64,000 nucleotides of DNA. It comes from Luidia sarsii (lineage: Eukaryota; Echinodermata; Asteroidea; Paxillosida; Luidiidae). Shown here piece by piece: positions 20,725-32,706 of the stretch; the stretch's first letter is position 1; each line of letters begins with the position of its first letter. The stretch lies in NCBI GenBank assembly GCA_949987565.1, contig OX465107.1, positions 11,165,721 to 11,229,720 of the forward strand, read 5' to 3'. The notes beneath the pieces were generated by a model. The model did no database searches, had not been told where the DNA came from, and was given only the letters and a program-made list of their open reading frames with translations. The position numbers and the translations under genes are program-made.

Positions 20725-22720
20725 GGCCCGCGCGCTAAAGTCGTGGGCTTTTGAGGTAAGTGCGGGGGGGCGTGGCTCGAGCTAAGGGGGGGGGTTTACG
20801 CGCACCCCGCGCGCTAAAGTCGTGGGCTTTTGAGGTAAGTGCGGGGGGCGTGGCTCGAGCTAAGGGGGGTTTACGCGCACCCTGCGCGCTAAAGTCGTGG
20901 GTCCGCGAGGCTAGCGCGCGGGGGCGTGGCACGCGCTAAAGTGGGGGGAATCTACCGGGGGGGTTCTCCATGCCGGCCGCTAGCTAAATGCATGGACGAA
21001 TCAGAACTCAGTGTGGCCCAGATCAAAACGCTGTAGTAACAGTGCCGAAAATTCAACTATACACCTTATAGGTTGGCCGAATCCAGCCAATAAGACAGCA
21101 GTACTTATCTTCAATGTACAGGAGTACCGACAGTTCCCGGCTTTCTCTGTGTGCACCGCCACGGCTTTTCATGTCGACCTCAAAGGTTGCGGTATAAAAT
21201 TCTCTCCCACTCATCCTGCACACACACCCCCCTTTCTGGCCAGTTTTCTGGGGTTGCGGGTGGTCTCAACTCTCAATTGAATCACCTTCACCCTACCAGC
21301 TTTACTCTTAGCACTAGCCTAGATTATTCTACGCCAGCAACCCGAACAGCTTTGTGGTCAAAGGTCAAACCCATGGCCAGTGCATGCAAATCAGTTGAGC
21401 TCGCACGCTCTAGAAAATGTTACACATTATCAAAAGTAACTAGAACAGCAGCTTGTTGAGCACGGGTTATGGTATACACGAATTTAATGCAGGGACGCGC
21501 TATGTACATGTACATGTACCTGTACTACAGTACATAACATTAATACTGTACAGGGTATGTAATATACATGTACGTGTACATGTACAGTACAGTACACGTA
21601 CATGTACATTACATGTGTATGTTCATGTACTGTACATAATTATACATACATATGTACATGTACATGTACATGTACATGTAAAATGCCTCCGTAAAATGAC
21701 AGTAGATAAAAAAAAAAAAATACTAATCCCGAATTTTCTGTTGTTGTTTTGATCCCCTTTTATTTATTTAAGGTGACCATTACCAGGAATCTAGTGTATG
21801 GTTTAAAGGCCTCGATCCAGGCTCATGTCATCAAAATCGAATGAATGTTTCGGGGGGTTGATACATGTACATTGTGTACATCGCAAAGTGGCCAAAAAAG
21901 ATTAAAGTTGTACATGTACATGTACTTCTATTATTAAGTTTGACTATTTGACTTTGAAGGTGATTCAATTGAGAGTTGAGACCGCCCGCACCCCCAGAAA
22001 ACTGGCCAGAAAGGGGGGTGTGTGTGCAGGATGAGTGGGAGAGAATTTTATACCGCAACCTTTGAGGTCGACATGAAAAGCCGTGGCGGTGCACACAGAA
22101 AGCCGGGAACTGTCGTTACTCCTGTATGTTGAAGATAAGTACTGCTGTCTTATTGGCTGGATTCGGCCAACCTATAAGGTGTATAGTTGAATTTTCGGCA
22201 CCGTTACTACAGCGTTTTGATCTGGGCCGCACTGAGTTCTGATTCGTCCACGCATTTAGCTAGCGGCCGGCGTGGAGAACCCCCGCCTCCCCGTGCTTGT
22301 CACGCCCCCGCGCATTTACCCCGCAGACCCACGAATTTATGTGTGTGTGGTGCGGTGGATTCCCCCACTTTAGCACGTGCCACGCCCCCGCGCGCTAGCC
22401 TCGCGGACCCACGACTTTAGTGCGCGGGGTGCGCATAAACCCCCTTAGCTCGAGCCACGCCCCCCCGCACTTACCTCAAAAGCCCACGACTTTAGCGCGC
22501 GGGGTGCGCGTAAACCCCCCTTAGCTCGAGCCACGCCCCCCGCACTTACCTCAAAAGCCCACGACTTTAGCGCGCGGGGTGCGCATAAACCCCCCTTAGC
22601 TCGAGCCACGCCCCCCCGCACTTACCTCAAAAGCCCACGACTTTAGCGCGCAGGGTGCGCGTAAACCCCCCTTGGCTCGAGCCACGCCCCCCCCCGCACT
22701 GTGCGCGTACCTACGGGCGG
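20725..22720. mobile_element. large foldback (inverted-repeat) element
   Basis: Two long arms mirror each other. The inner arms (about 20965-21290 and 21957-22270) are near-identical inverted sequence. The outer arms are tandem arrays of a 75-78-bp GC-rich unit (GCGCGCTAAAGTCGTGGGC...), three units on the left and about five on the right. The centre (21291-21956) is AT-rich with GTACATGTAC arrays. Each arm has GGTATAAAA (21191 on + and about 22045-22053 on -), pointing inward. The architecture recalls foldback transposons. No transposase ORF is seen. Confidence 0.7.
21500..21680. repeat. GTACAT microsatellite
   Basis: Dense TACATGTAC arrays with TACTGTAC interruptions in the loop of the foldback element. 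They are self-complementary and can form secondary hairpins. Confidence 0.9.
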
Positions 22721-22887
22721 GTCCAAATGCTTTCGTTACCAACTGTTTATGTGGTCTGCTGCAGCTAAGCCTCGCTGAGCGTTTATTGCACTATTCTGTA
22801 CATGTACATGTAGGTGTTAGTTTTGCACGCTGTAAAGCCTTAGTGTAACCTGAGCCAATAAACTGGAGTTTGACCAGTTTGATTATA

Positions 22888-23908
22888 GCCCATTTTACAC
22901 GAGAGCTGCAAACAGGGGTCCTTTGCGAAGGAATCGCATCGATGTCAAGAACACACCTTGTCGTGTAAAAGTGTATCTCTGTCACCAGACCGCAAGGGTC
23001 CCTTGCGAAACTTGACAGGGATCGAGACCTCCTCCAAAATTTCGCATGGATGCGAAATCCTTGCGATAAACACAGAGATACTGTAGGTCGTGTAAATGCA
23101 CCCATGCGACGTTCGCAAGGATATTCGTTGGCGCATCACAGAGAAGTATGCGTTGATATCTCCATGAGGAGCAAACGAACGATTAACAATGTCATCAAGG
23201 CAACAAAATAATTGACGATGAAAATGAATCCCGTGCGACCCCGCAAGCATGGTACACGACCGGCCTCGTTATGTTGTGTTCTGTAAGTGTGTCTTGCATG
23301 AGATCAAGGTTTTTTGTTTAGCTAACTTCAATGTCTCCACCTGGCCCCAGCATTGCAATAAAAATGTTACATGGAGGAACAAACACCAGACTCAATCATT
23401 CCGAGGGTTTCGCGCCCGATCCTGTTCGGGATCAAAACGTTCGTTCGAAAACATTGCGCAACACTGCGACTGTGAAGCAAGTTGTGTGCACTGTATTATT
23501 ATAATAAAAAAACCAGTCTGTGGCTGCGTGCCAGCATGCACGTGCTGGGTGCGGATGAGTGCGCGCGCAGCTTGCTACTGCTAGCCAACTGGACCTTACT
23601 TCATGCGCAATAATTATTGTTCTTGAAAACTGCCATCATGATCGTAACGTCAATCAGACAATTCGCACCACGGGCGCTGAGCTGAGAGCAACACTGGTAA
23701 ACGTATGCCTCCGTGTAAATGATAGCGCAGTACCAGCGATACCAATATAACCTCTGACCTCGCCTCAAAATAAGGTGAAGCAAGGGACGTTTGCGACCGC
23801 GCTGCGTTGTACCGTGTAAATGTCTGCGATCAAATCGCAAACGACCATTGCGCCAGACACCCGGCGTCAATTTTCGCAGACATGCATTTTCAGTGCTCGT
23901 GTAAAAAG
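22888..23908. mobile_element. MITE-like element with ACACGAG termini
   Basis: The left end (GCCCATTTTACACGAGAGCT) and the reverse complement of the right end (GGCCTTTTTACACGAGCACT) are imperfect terminal repeats. CGTGTAAA recurs several times inside as subterminal repeats, a hAT-like habit. The 23250-23600 stretch belongs to a repeat also present at 25060-25400. A fragment of the left part recurs at about 58078-58130. There is no transposase ORF. Confidence 0.5.
23250..23600 (+). repeat. dispersed repeat copy A
   Basis: The block TAGCTAACTTCAATG...TGGCCCCAGC...GGAGGAACAAA...CGATCCTG...GAGTGCGCGCGCAGC is repeated with moderate divergence at 25060-25400. Confidence 0.6.
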
Positions 23909-23909
23909 G

Positions 23910-25060
23910 CCTTATGTCAACTGTTGCCTGACCCGAATGGGGCCCCAAGGAAAAAACATAGTAACTCAAGTAATTTACCATACTTGAGCGAAAAGGCCAC
24001 AGACTAGAGTGCTAGCAAGATACGCTAGCGAACTGGTTTAGCAAGATACATGTACCTACACTAAACCACTGCACAGGAATTCACTTAAGTCCATTAAAAC
24101 CAGAGGGTCAAAGGTCATGATAATACAGAATAGAAAGCGAGCTCTGTTGATGAGCTTTAGAAACGAATCAAGTGAATTTTTAATTCAACCAAATGGTCTG
24201 AGGCATGGTGAACCACGGGTTCCCCCCTCTAGCCAGGCACCGCCCCCATTACTAGTGCCAAACAAGTGCCGAATGAGGGACTTGCCACACACCCTCCCCC
24301 ATTGGCTATAAACATTGGGGCGGAGGAATGACCAAGAATAAAACTTAAATCTCCAAAAGCTTTCAAAGTAGGGGAATTGTTCCCTTCACAAACGTTTTTT
24401 TTATTTTTTTTTATGTATTGAATGGCCCCTATTCCGATCATGAATATTTCTGTACGCCTATGGCAGCAGCACATTCTGAGTAGCGAGTGGGGCTCCCAAG
24501 CATGTGTGATTTCATCGATATTTCATCAGCTCTAAATTAGTGTTGCGACATCCCGGTTATTTTCAAAACCGGGAACCGGTGTCGCTGAACCGGTCGGGAA
24601 CCTGTGTCCCGATTTTCTCTGACCATTATGTGTAAAAATCTAACTCTATAATGAATAGCGTGTGCTCCAAATTCATGGTTGTGAATTTGTAACATCTTTT
24701 TTTCCTCATAAATATCGTGAGTTTTCAATAAACTACTCAACCTGTGATTTGTCTCATATATTCCCTCACTGAAATTTGTTTGCAGCCTTTAGCACTCTTT
24801 TGATCACGGCAAAAAAAAAAATATGTATTCATATTTATTTCCCGAATATACACTTAGAATGACACTCCACTTTCATGACGTCACTAAGATCAATATTCAT
24901 GAGGCAAGCTTGGAGGGAATGCCCACACACGCCCGATAGACGTTCAGCTGCGTTTGGATTTATATTTTTTCACTATGAGCAAAATCACCATCTTCATCAC
25001 TGGGGCAACAAATCGACGATAAAGAGTTCGACTCCGACGACCGACCTCGCAAACACGTGT
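23910..25060. other. no gene seen
   Basis: Holds a GAACCGGT-rich stretch at 24540-24610 (also seen at 39540-39605), probably another hAT-like subterminal region. No supported gene. Confidence 0.35.
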
Positions 25061-25400
25061 TAACGATGGCTCTCGCCAACCAATATGCTTAGTCGTTACG
25101 CGCTGTTCGGTCGTAACTGCACGCTGTCTTTTTCAGCTAACTTCAACGCGCGCACTTGGCCCCAGCGTCGCAATACTATTATATGGAGGAACAAAACCAA
25201 ACTCATTCATGCCGAAGGTTTCGCTCCCGATCCTGGTCGGATCGAAAAGTTCGTTCGTTTAGAAAAAAAATATTGCGCAATGGGCACTGTGGCTGCAATG
25301 CTGTGTGCCTGCCATGGAGCACGTGTACGTCGCGCTGGGGTGAGTGCACGCGCAGCTCGCTAGCCAACATGACCTTCTGTATGCACAATTCATTTTGAGA
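25060..25400 (+). repeat. dispersed repeat copy B
   Basis: Second copy of the repeat at 23250-23600, in the same orientation, with the same start (CAGCTAACTTCAACG) and end (GTGCACGCGCAGCTCGCTAG). Confidence 0.6.
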
Positions 25401-27817
25401 ACGAAAAGGAAATAAAGGTTGCCTCGACTTTCGTACGACATTTATGAGCAGTTGAGTTTAATATGATGGAGGAACTTTTAATATTGATATGCTTTTTGCC
25501 TGCAATTAGTTTTCGCTCCCCAAAATAAATAAAATGCAAACGTGGGAGAATGTCAGACCAAATTATGGTATAGACTCGGGCAGCATGTTACATGTGGCAT
25601 GTAGCCCCTCCTCTATTCTCTCCCTGATCTGCTTATCAGGAGCGAAAACAGATCATGAGTAATTTGTGCGGTACAGGGCGGCTACGTAGTTGCCGTCACA
25701 GTGTTGGGACCATGGCTTCCAGTCATGCGCCTCGCAAGCCGCTCCACGACAGTGTCCTTCCCTTGCTCCATGGACCTTCGTAATGGGCTGCGTGACACGC
25801 TGCGACTGCCGAGTAGATAATGCTGTCCCCTTTGATCCATATTCACAAATCTCCTGAGGGTACAAGCAGTAAACACAAAAAGGGAAAACACCAGAAGAAA
25901 CATCGCTACGTACATAACGTTCGCTTGCCTGTACCTCCGCCGTGGAGGGGCACCATGTGGGTGAATATAAGCCTGGATGGACCTCCACCGGCCCATTGAT
26001 TAAGCATGGAATTTGGGACACCATATTTAGAGGCCTCCGTATCTGCCCAAATCCGGAAACGATGGGGGCTGAAAAAGCCAGGGGGCAACCTGATGCACTT
26101 TATGCATGTTTGGAGGACAAACAAAAAAGCCAACCCGTGGAGGCCGCAGACTAGGAAGACCCATTCTTTTGAATTTTGAAAACGCAAGACTACGGACTTG
26201 CCTCTCTGGTTCGTTTTTGAAAAAGGGGAGGGTTACGGTCATAATTGTACGGGCCGAATCGTCCACTGGACAAGTGATAAAGGAGATTATGTGGTTTGCA
26301 GAAAACCGCCTAAGCGACAGACTCGACGACCCGCATGCTGCCGAAACTACTGGAATTGTGTAAGCACGCACGAATATGCTGCCCCCGTACTCATAGTTAA
26401 GCCATTATTGCTGTGTGTGGGCGCCAGTGTTCTCTGTCTATAGCTCCCAGGAATGCAGGGATTGGTATCCCTTGCGCAGCTGCCGACGGAGCGAGTCAGA
26501 GGAAGCGAGATATCTTCAACAGGAAAAGAGTCGCTGAGGCAACGCAGCACCAAGTAACGGACCAAGAGCATTGGAGAGCTACATGTACCATGTGATGTCT
26601 GCTTACAAATATGGCAACGACCGCCACATTGTCAGAACTAGGATGACGCGTAGCCGTGTTGGCTATGCCCCCAGACCGTTATGGCTAGGACCACAGGGAA
26701 AGGAACAAAAAATCCAGTCAAGCGTTGGAATGTCTGGAGGGAATGGAACAAAGGAGGCCCGGGGCTGCGCTAGTGATGAACAATATCGTTTCACCCGACT
26801 ACCAGGTTTCCCGCAACCCCAAAGTACGTGCTCACCGGGAGGTATTTTCACGGGGTGGCCGGCGTGAGTTGGAATGACAGGGAGACCAGCTGACGAAGCA
26901 TTGACCACTGGAGCACTGGCGCTCGTAAGGGTGGAGACTGCCGTTGTGGACCCGAAGTCAGCTCCTGACTGAAGTGGGCTGGATGTTCCCTCCTGTGCTC
27001 TCGCTTACATGTACTGTACATCGAAGGGCTGGGTAGATGCCTGGGTATCGCCAAGACTCTGGTTGTTGGGATGCTCACTGCTCCTCGACTGTAGCGCTGT
27101 CCCAGACCCATAGATGGCGCTAATTGGCGTGATGATGTGCTGCCGGCATAGCCGTGTGTCATCGCATCCCGGCACCGCTGTGTTGCTAGTCCTTACATAC
27201 AGTGCCCGGGATCGGGAATATGGGGATTCAAGGATTTTGGCTTGGGCCTCTTCGCCCTGCCAAGGACGCAGTCCGGATGCTGCTGTTGGCTACTCCGGGG
27301 TCGGAAGCGCAGGCTGAGCATGGGGGCTCTCTCGAGCCTATAGGTAGGAGCACTAAGCCTTAGTCAGACGGGAATGGCGGTGCACGAACCACCTGGACAT
27401 CTCACGACTCATCGTGTTCTACTCACAACGCTCGTTTTGTCCGTTGAGCAGGGGACTCCTGCGCTTTCTGGTTCCTCCATCTATTCCCCATGCTCAAGAT
27501 TCAGCACTGCGACGAAGTTGAAAGTTCTAAAATCTGCTGACTCTCGACGAGAGTTTTTACTATACGATGCACACCCAGCGGAGGTGCGCGGCCAAAAGAA
27601 CCAATACACGCGCTACAAGCGCTAATGTGCCCATCGCCTGACTGCATGCCTGACCGGCCCCATTGTTGGTCAGCTTTCCAGCTACCAAGCATTCCTGGGC
27701 CAAGTGCGTACGGCACGCATAACAACGCCTTTGTTCAGACGGTCATTCTCCCTCCCCCGTTCCCAAAGTGGGTCTTCGGTCGACAAGCGACCAAAAACCG
27801 AATTACGCAGAAATAAC
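25401..27817. other. unassigned, balanced composition
   Basis: Several overlapping ORFs of 80-125 codons occur on both strands (for example 26106-26363 + and 26027-26371 -), but none carries a motif I recognise. One + frame at 26198-26360 is Cys-rich (VVCRKP...CCRNYWNC). Base composition is more even than in the AT-rich surroundings, so an old element or gene fragment is possible. No function is proposed. Confidence 0.3.
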
Positions 27818-27892
27818 ATTCGGAGATGAAAGTAGCGCATTTTAGTTATAACCGATTTCCCTTCGCGACGTTAGCGAGTTGTAGAGTTTGTA
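27818..27892 (+). repeat. dispersed repeat (copy 2)
   Basis: Repeats the 5376-5455 block, including GAAAGTAGCGCATTTT and CCCTTCGCGACGTTAGCGAG. Confidence 0.45.
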
Positions 27893-28024
27893 ATGTTTAG
27901 TATGTTGGTGAGACCAAAAACACTCTCAAAAAACGTATAGATCTATGGCCATAGGTCTACAATCAAAACCGGCAAAATGGACACCCCTGTTGGGTATCAC
28001 TTCAATCTCCCTGATCATTCGATA
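27884..28024 (+). pseudogene. Penelope-like GIY-YIG endonuclease remnant
   Basis: One frame reads CRVCNV, a stop in place of Gln, then YVGETKNTLKKRI. A second frame continues GHRSTIKTGKMDTPVGYHFN. The CxxC followed by YVGET and the later H/N block are the pattern of Penelope-like GIY-YIG domains, in which the motif usually reads YxGxT. A stop and a frameshift make it inactive. Confidence 0.6.
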
Positions 28025-28027
28025 TTT

Positions 28028-30110
28028 AACATTTAACATTTATTTCGCTTCTATAGCGCTATTTCTATAAAATATATTCAAAAGCGCTTTACAATGATAT
28101 ATAACAAATGTTTAAAAATATAATGGATAAAAACATTAATAACATTAATCAACTTGAACTATTGCACAATTTATAATCAACAAAATAACATTTACTAGGA
28201 ATTTTAAAATAAGATTAAAATAATTTAATATAATAATAATTAATTGTAACATTCATTAAAGAGATGTGTCTTTATTGCACTTTTAAATTTATTTTCGCGT
28301 GTGATTCTCTTCAGCTGGTTCGGCAAAGAATTCCACAAGCTTGGTCCAGCAACGGCAAATGCCCTGTCGTTTAGTTTATTATTATTAGTGTCTCGACTAT
28401 GTAGACTGTAAGTAGAATCGGATTTGACAATTAAGTCTGCTAAATATGCTGGTGCTTTGTTCTGCAATACCTTAAAGATCAAAAATAAAATCTTATGTAA
28501 ACCTAAAACCTAAAACCAACCGAGCAGCATTGTTCTGTAATCGCTGCAGTTTGTCAAATAAAAATTGAGACATGCCGTACATTACAGAGTTAAGATAGTC
28601 CAAATGAGAGGTAATCTGATAAATCAGTGAATGAACTAAACACTCAGTAGCTCCTTGAGTGAGGTACCGTAAAATCCCGGGTATAATGCGCACCTGTGTA
28701 TAATGCACACCCCCAACTTTCGCCTTCACGGAGAAAAAAAATCCGTGGCATGGATTGCAGAGTCCATTGTAAAGTTGTTTCCATCCCACAGTGGGAAGGA
28801 TGATCACCCTCTGAATAAAAAAAGTCAATTATTTCCAGCCTGGCCCAGGCGGAAAAAAAAGAGAAGAGAGCATACAGTGGGGAGGATCCTCATCCTCCGA
28901 ATAAAAAAATCCATTTGAGCCCAAGTTACCTCACCATGATCCAGGAGAGTTTGCGGTGGGGAAGATGCATGAAAGCTCCATTGTTGAAATGTGATACAAT
29001 GTAAGGTTGGCTTCCCTTAAAAAAAAAGGATGTTTATTGACTTAAAAAAAATCTTCCTTAGTGGGAAGGGATGATCGCCCTCCCAATGAAAACATCCATT
29101 TGAGACCAAGTTACCTCGCCCTGGGAAAAATCAAACACGGAAAACTTGAAAATCCCACAGTGGGAAGAATGATAGCTCTCCGAAAAAACATCCATTTGAG
29201 CCCAAGTTACCTCGCCGTGGGAAAAACCAAACACGGAAAACTTCAAAATTCCACAGCAGGAAGGATGAGCGCTCTCCGAATAAAAACATCCATTTGAGCC
29301 CAAGTTACCTCGCCGTGGGAAAAACCAAGCACGGAAAACCTGAAAACATCTATTTTAATTTTGAGCCCAAGTTACCTTGCAGTGGGGAAAAACCTGGAGA
29401 GTTTGCATTTGGGAGGATGGACAAGTCCAATTTAAAAAAAAATGTGATACAATGTAACAATACATCAGTTTCCATAAAAAGTGTCCAGACTGAACAAAAT
29501 GCACATCCATGGTGGCTTCACAGATATGCCTCCATTTGTTTCGTTTAAAAAACAAATATGGGAAGGTTGATCATGGGAGGATCACCCTCCTAATATAAGA
29601 AAATCAATTTGAGCCCAAGTAACCTCTTGGGGAAAAAAACCCAGGAGAGTTTGCAATTGGGACAATGATTGACAGCCCCATTGTTAAAATGTTATACAAT
29701 GTAAGGTCTGCCTCTGTTTGATGACTGAAACCCAAACTGGCAGGACATCATTGTACCTGTGTATAATGTGCACCCCCAACTTTTGATTCCTACCATGGTG
29801 AAAAAAAGTGCGCATTATACCCAGGATTGTACAGTATATTACGAATTCAGCGCAAATTGTGTAGGCTGTAATTAACCTTTTTACAAATATGACTTACATG
29901 GGTTTCCATTGACAGTCTGGAATCCAGCCAGAATCCCAAACTGCGAACTCTATCAACAATTTTAATTTCATGAATACCAACTTTAACATGATGTATATTA
30001 ATCTTTTCCAATTGTTGACGAGATCCAAACAAGATAACCTCAGTTTTTCCATCATTCATTTTTAACTTGTGTTTCAACATCCATGCTTGAACTGAAGCAA
30101 GACAATATCA
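28028..30110 (-). mobile_element. 5'-truncated CR1/jockey-type LINE, split by an insertion
   Basis: Minus-strand coding blocks in order are: MLKHKLKMNDGKTEVILFGS...VRSLGFWLD (30080-29847); then, after the inserted element at 28667-29834, CLVHSLIYQITSHLDYLNSV...RLQNNAARLVLGF (28666-28493); and, shifted in frame, APAYLADLIV...SLWNSLPNQLKRITRENKFKS...KTHLFNE (28482-28240). This is the C-terminal RT-thumb and tail region of a non-LTR retrotransposon. The 3' UTR with TATAGCGC and AAGCGCTTTACAA extends to about 28028. The RT catalytic core is missing. Confidence 0.75.
28667..29834. mobile_element. TA-flanked inverted-repeat element with internal tandem repeats
   Basis: TA (28665-28666) precedes CCGTAAAATCCCGGGTATAA. 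The other end is the complement of CTGTACAATCCTGGGTATAA, followed by TA (29835-29836). A TA target duplication and terminal repeats suggest a Tc1/mariner-like non-autonomous element. The interior is a tandem array of about 90-bp units (CATCCATTTGAGCCCAAGTT...). It has no transposase. It interrupts the LINE reading frame, so it is the younger insertion. Confidence 0.7.
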
Positions 30111-31355
30111 GATATGAGTGTACTGGGCATAGAATCCCTTGGTCACCGTAGTAATTCTGCTAAGCAGATTTTCACAGAGTAAATCTTCTAAGCAGAATTG
30201 CAGCTATTTTTGCGTAGTACGCGTAGCGCAATATGCGTATATCGTTACGCGTACCGGTATTAAATGTGATCAAAATTTCAATTGGTACTGTACCATGGAG
30301 GAAGAAGGGGGGATAAACCATGGAGGAAGGAATACGTACCGTGCCGTATTTTTATTTGCGCTGCAACAAGAACATGGAGCTAGGCCTAATTTACACGTTA
30401 TAGGAATGCGACTCCAGTCGCCCACACTGTTTATTCCCTGGTCGCTGACCGCAACTCCTGTCACCCAGTGCTATTGTGTGCATAGCATACGCTAGGAAGT
30501 GCATGACCCCTGACACCCAATAAGCTCCACACAGCTTCGCTAATACGTGTACAACTGAAATCTCTCCAAAACATTGACCATCTCTTGAATCATTTCTTGT
30601 ATTTTCCTATTAAAATTACACGTGCTGAAACAAAAGCCGGACACAGTGGGCTCCCAGACATAGTTGTTGGACCTTTATTAAACTCAGCCCCTGGTGTACA
30701 AGTTATTGTAGGCCTACTTGTTTAGCTGTTATAACAGGGCGCCATTCGGCGAAGATCAAGAAAACAGTGAACCAAAACGTAATGTACACGTGTACAGTAG
30801 TACTTTACATGTAGTACACAACGTGTACATTGTACATGTACATACAGTGTACATACTGTACATGTACATGTACGTGCACTGTACACGTACATGTACATGT
30901 ACATGTACGTGTACAGTCCGTGCAACGTATGCAATCAGGAAGCCGTGAAAGTGTTTGTAGATCAAGACTATACGCAATCCCCAAGCATAATTCAAATAAT
31001 GACCAAAGCGAAAAACAATAAATCTGCAAAGGATTATGATATTATTTTCTCACACATTGAGGTATAATTGTTTTTTAAATGTTGATTAATATTTGTAGTT
31101 TAAATGAAAATGATTGAACAAGCCTAACTGACCAATCAGACAGGGTCGTCTCCGCCGTGATGTCATACCCCCCGCAGTGACCTTCCAGGCATTTCGAAAG
31201 CATGGCGGGTTGAGGGAACGCGAATTCGACCACCAAATTCCATGATTTTTCCCTCTTTATGAAACTCGTAGGTGAGTTGCACATGGGTAATTGTAGGTTG
31301 TTTTTATCAACCAAAGAGATAAGCCAACTATTTTCTCTGGGTTTCATTCTTCTTT
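30111..31355. other. no gene; GTACAT microsatellite at 30776-30920
   Basis: Contains a compound TACATGTAC/GTACAGTG microsatellite at 30776-30920. The rest shows no ORF with recognisable content. Confidence 0.5.
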
Positions 31356-31359
31356 AATT

Positions 31360-31545
31360 TACACTGGAGGATTATGGAGGATTGAGGAAGGTTGTTAAAT
31401 TTACACTGGAGGATTATGGAGGATTGAGGAAGGTTTTTAAATTTACACTGGAGGATTGAGGAAGGTTGTTAAATTTATACTGGAGGATTGTGGAGGATTG
31501 AGGAAGGTTGTTAAATTTCACTGGAGGATTGAGGAAGCATGCTAC
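31360..31545 (+). repeat. minisatellite, about 42-bp unit
   Basis: The unit TTACACTGGAGGATTATGGA plus GGATTGAGGAAGGTTGTTAAA is repeated about five times. Some units lack the ATTATGGAGG segment. Confidence 0.8.
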
Positions 31546-31547
31546 AA

Positions 31548-32024
31548 TAGGCATGTTTCCACTACGAAAATAATCGCGATTTGAATTGCGATTAAAAACC
31601 CGTTTTTGTTTTTTTCGTGTCCACACAGGTCAAAAAATCGCGTCGCAAATAATTGCGAGCCGATTGCGGTTAGCTGTGTGGTCGCACTGCGCATGGGGCT
31701 TTCCTGAAAGATTGACCGTAAACAAAACTCTGTTGTGCCGCACTTCCAGGCAGTAAGCTGTTGGCAGGAAATGGCATGCGCGCGATGCATTGTGGGACAA
31801 AAAACCCGGTGCGATTTGCGCGGAGCGTTCCCACACACATCGCGTCGCAAATAAACGCGATTTTTTGAAAAAGTCTCACTCTTAGTGGAGTCTGAATCGC
31901 GATTCAAATCCCACTAATATTCACGTTTATTGTGTCCACACATGCAAAAAAAGTGGAGTTTGGATCGCGATTTAAATCGCGATCCAAATAATCACGTTTT
32001 TTTGGTGAAGTGGAAACGGCCCTA
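31548..32024. mobile_element. MITE with GTTTCCACT termini
   Basis: The left end is AGGCATGTTTCCACTACG. The right end is the complement of AGGGCCGTTTCCACTTCACC. Subterminal palindromes (AATCGCGATT, TTTAAATCGCGATCC) recur on both sides. The organisation is hAT-like, about 480 bp long, with no coding capacity. It sits in the intron just upstream of the WAC WW exon. Confidence 0.6.
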
Positions 32025-32209
32025 ATGAGATCTTGGAGGATTGTGGAAAAATCTTGTAGAATGTTGACATAAATGTTAATGTTTACACAACCTATGTTGA
32101 CAACAGCCTGAATTGTTATACAATGATTGTATAAAGCGAAGACTGGGAAAGCGAATTTTCGTTACCTGAATTATAATTATATCAAATTGGATATATATTA
32201 CATGCACAG

Positions 32210-32325
32210 ATCTTGGCTAAGGCTGGCGAGTGGACGGAGCATACAAGTTCATCAGGAAAGAAGTATTACTACAACTGCAGGACAGAGGTTTCACAATGGG
32301 AAAAGCCTAAGGAGTGGTTGGAAAG
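32210..32325 (+). CDS. WAC: WAC, WW-domain exon
   Basis: After the acceptor TACATGCACAG the exon reads [20 protein letters not shown]... and ends PKEWLE plus AG of a split Arg codon, at a GTGAG donor (32326). It carries a complete WW domain: first Trp in GEWTEH, the YYYN strand, second Trp in SQWEKP. The [20 protein letters not shown] signature is that of WAC. In other animals WAC is a nuclear adaptor that recruits RNF20/40 for histone H2B ubiquitination at transcribed genes. The exact acceptor is uncertain by a few codons. Confidence 0.85.
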
Positions 32326-32701
32326 GTGAGAATTTCTAACTATTATAACATGATGCTATCTCAAAATTTTGCTTCACATTGAATATGGACAGACACTGGC
32401 ATAGGACGCACGGCTTTGATTAAGTAACGCAATTTCTCCCGAGTTCACCCATAATCTAATTTTCAGCACAATGGAAGTTATTAACTTGTAGAAATTATAT
32501 CTATATCATGAAGAATTTGTTTTGAGATTATTGCATTGCTGTTTGCAAATAATGATTGTGTCAGAAAGTAGACAAGTTAGTGCATCAGTGCAAGGGCTTG
32601 CCTTCCTGCATCCACTCTTCAATGAAATTGTCTGGTACTGGTGCCCATTGGACAGGTGTAAAATACGCATGTTTGTTTGCCCTAGAGAGGACAAGAGGAA
32701 G
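32326..32701. other. WAC intron, no element recognised
   Basis: AT-rich intronic sequence directly after the WW exon. Confidence 0.5.
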
Positions 32702-32706
32702 CACAA

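Noticed and set aside
21453..21752. Val/His-rich + ORF
   Set aside because: It translates GTACATGTAC microsatellite. Similar ORFs at 30718-31029 and 49635-49925 were rejected for the same reason.
26106..26371. Overlapping + and - ORFs as a novel gene
   Set aside because: No motif, splice signal or codon pattern favours either strand, so it is left as unassigned.
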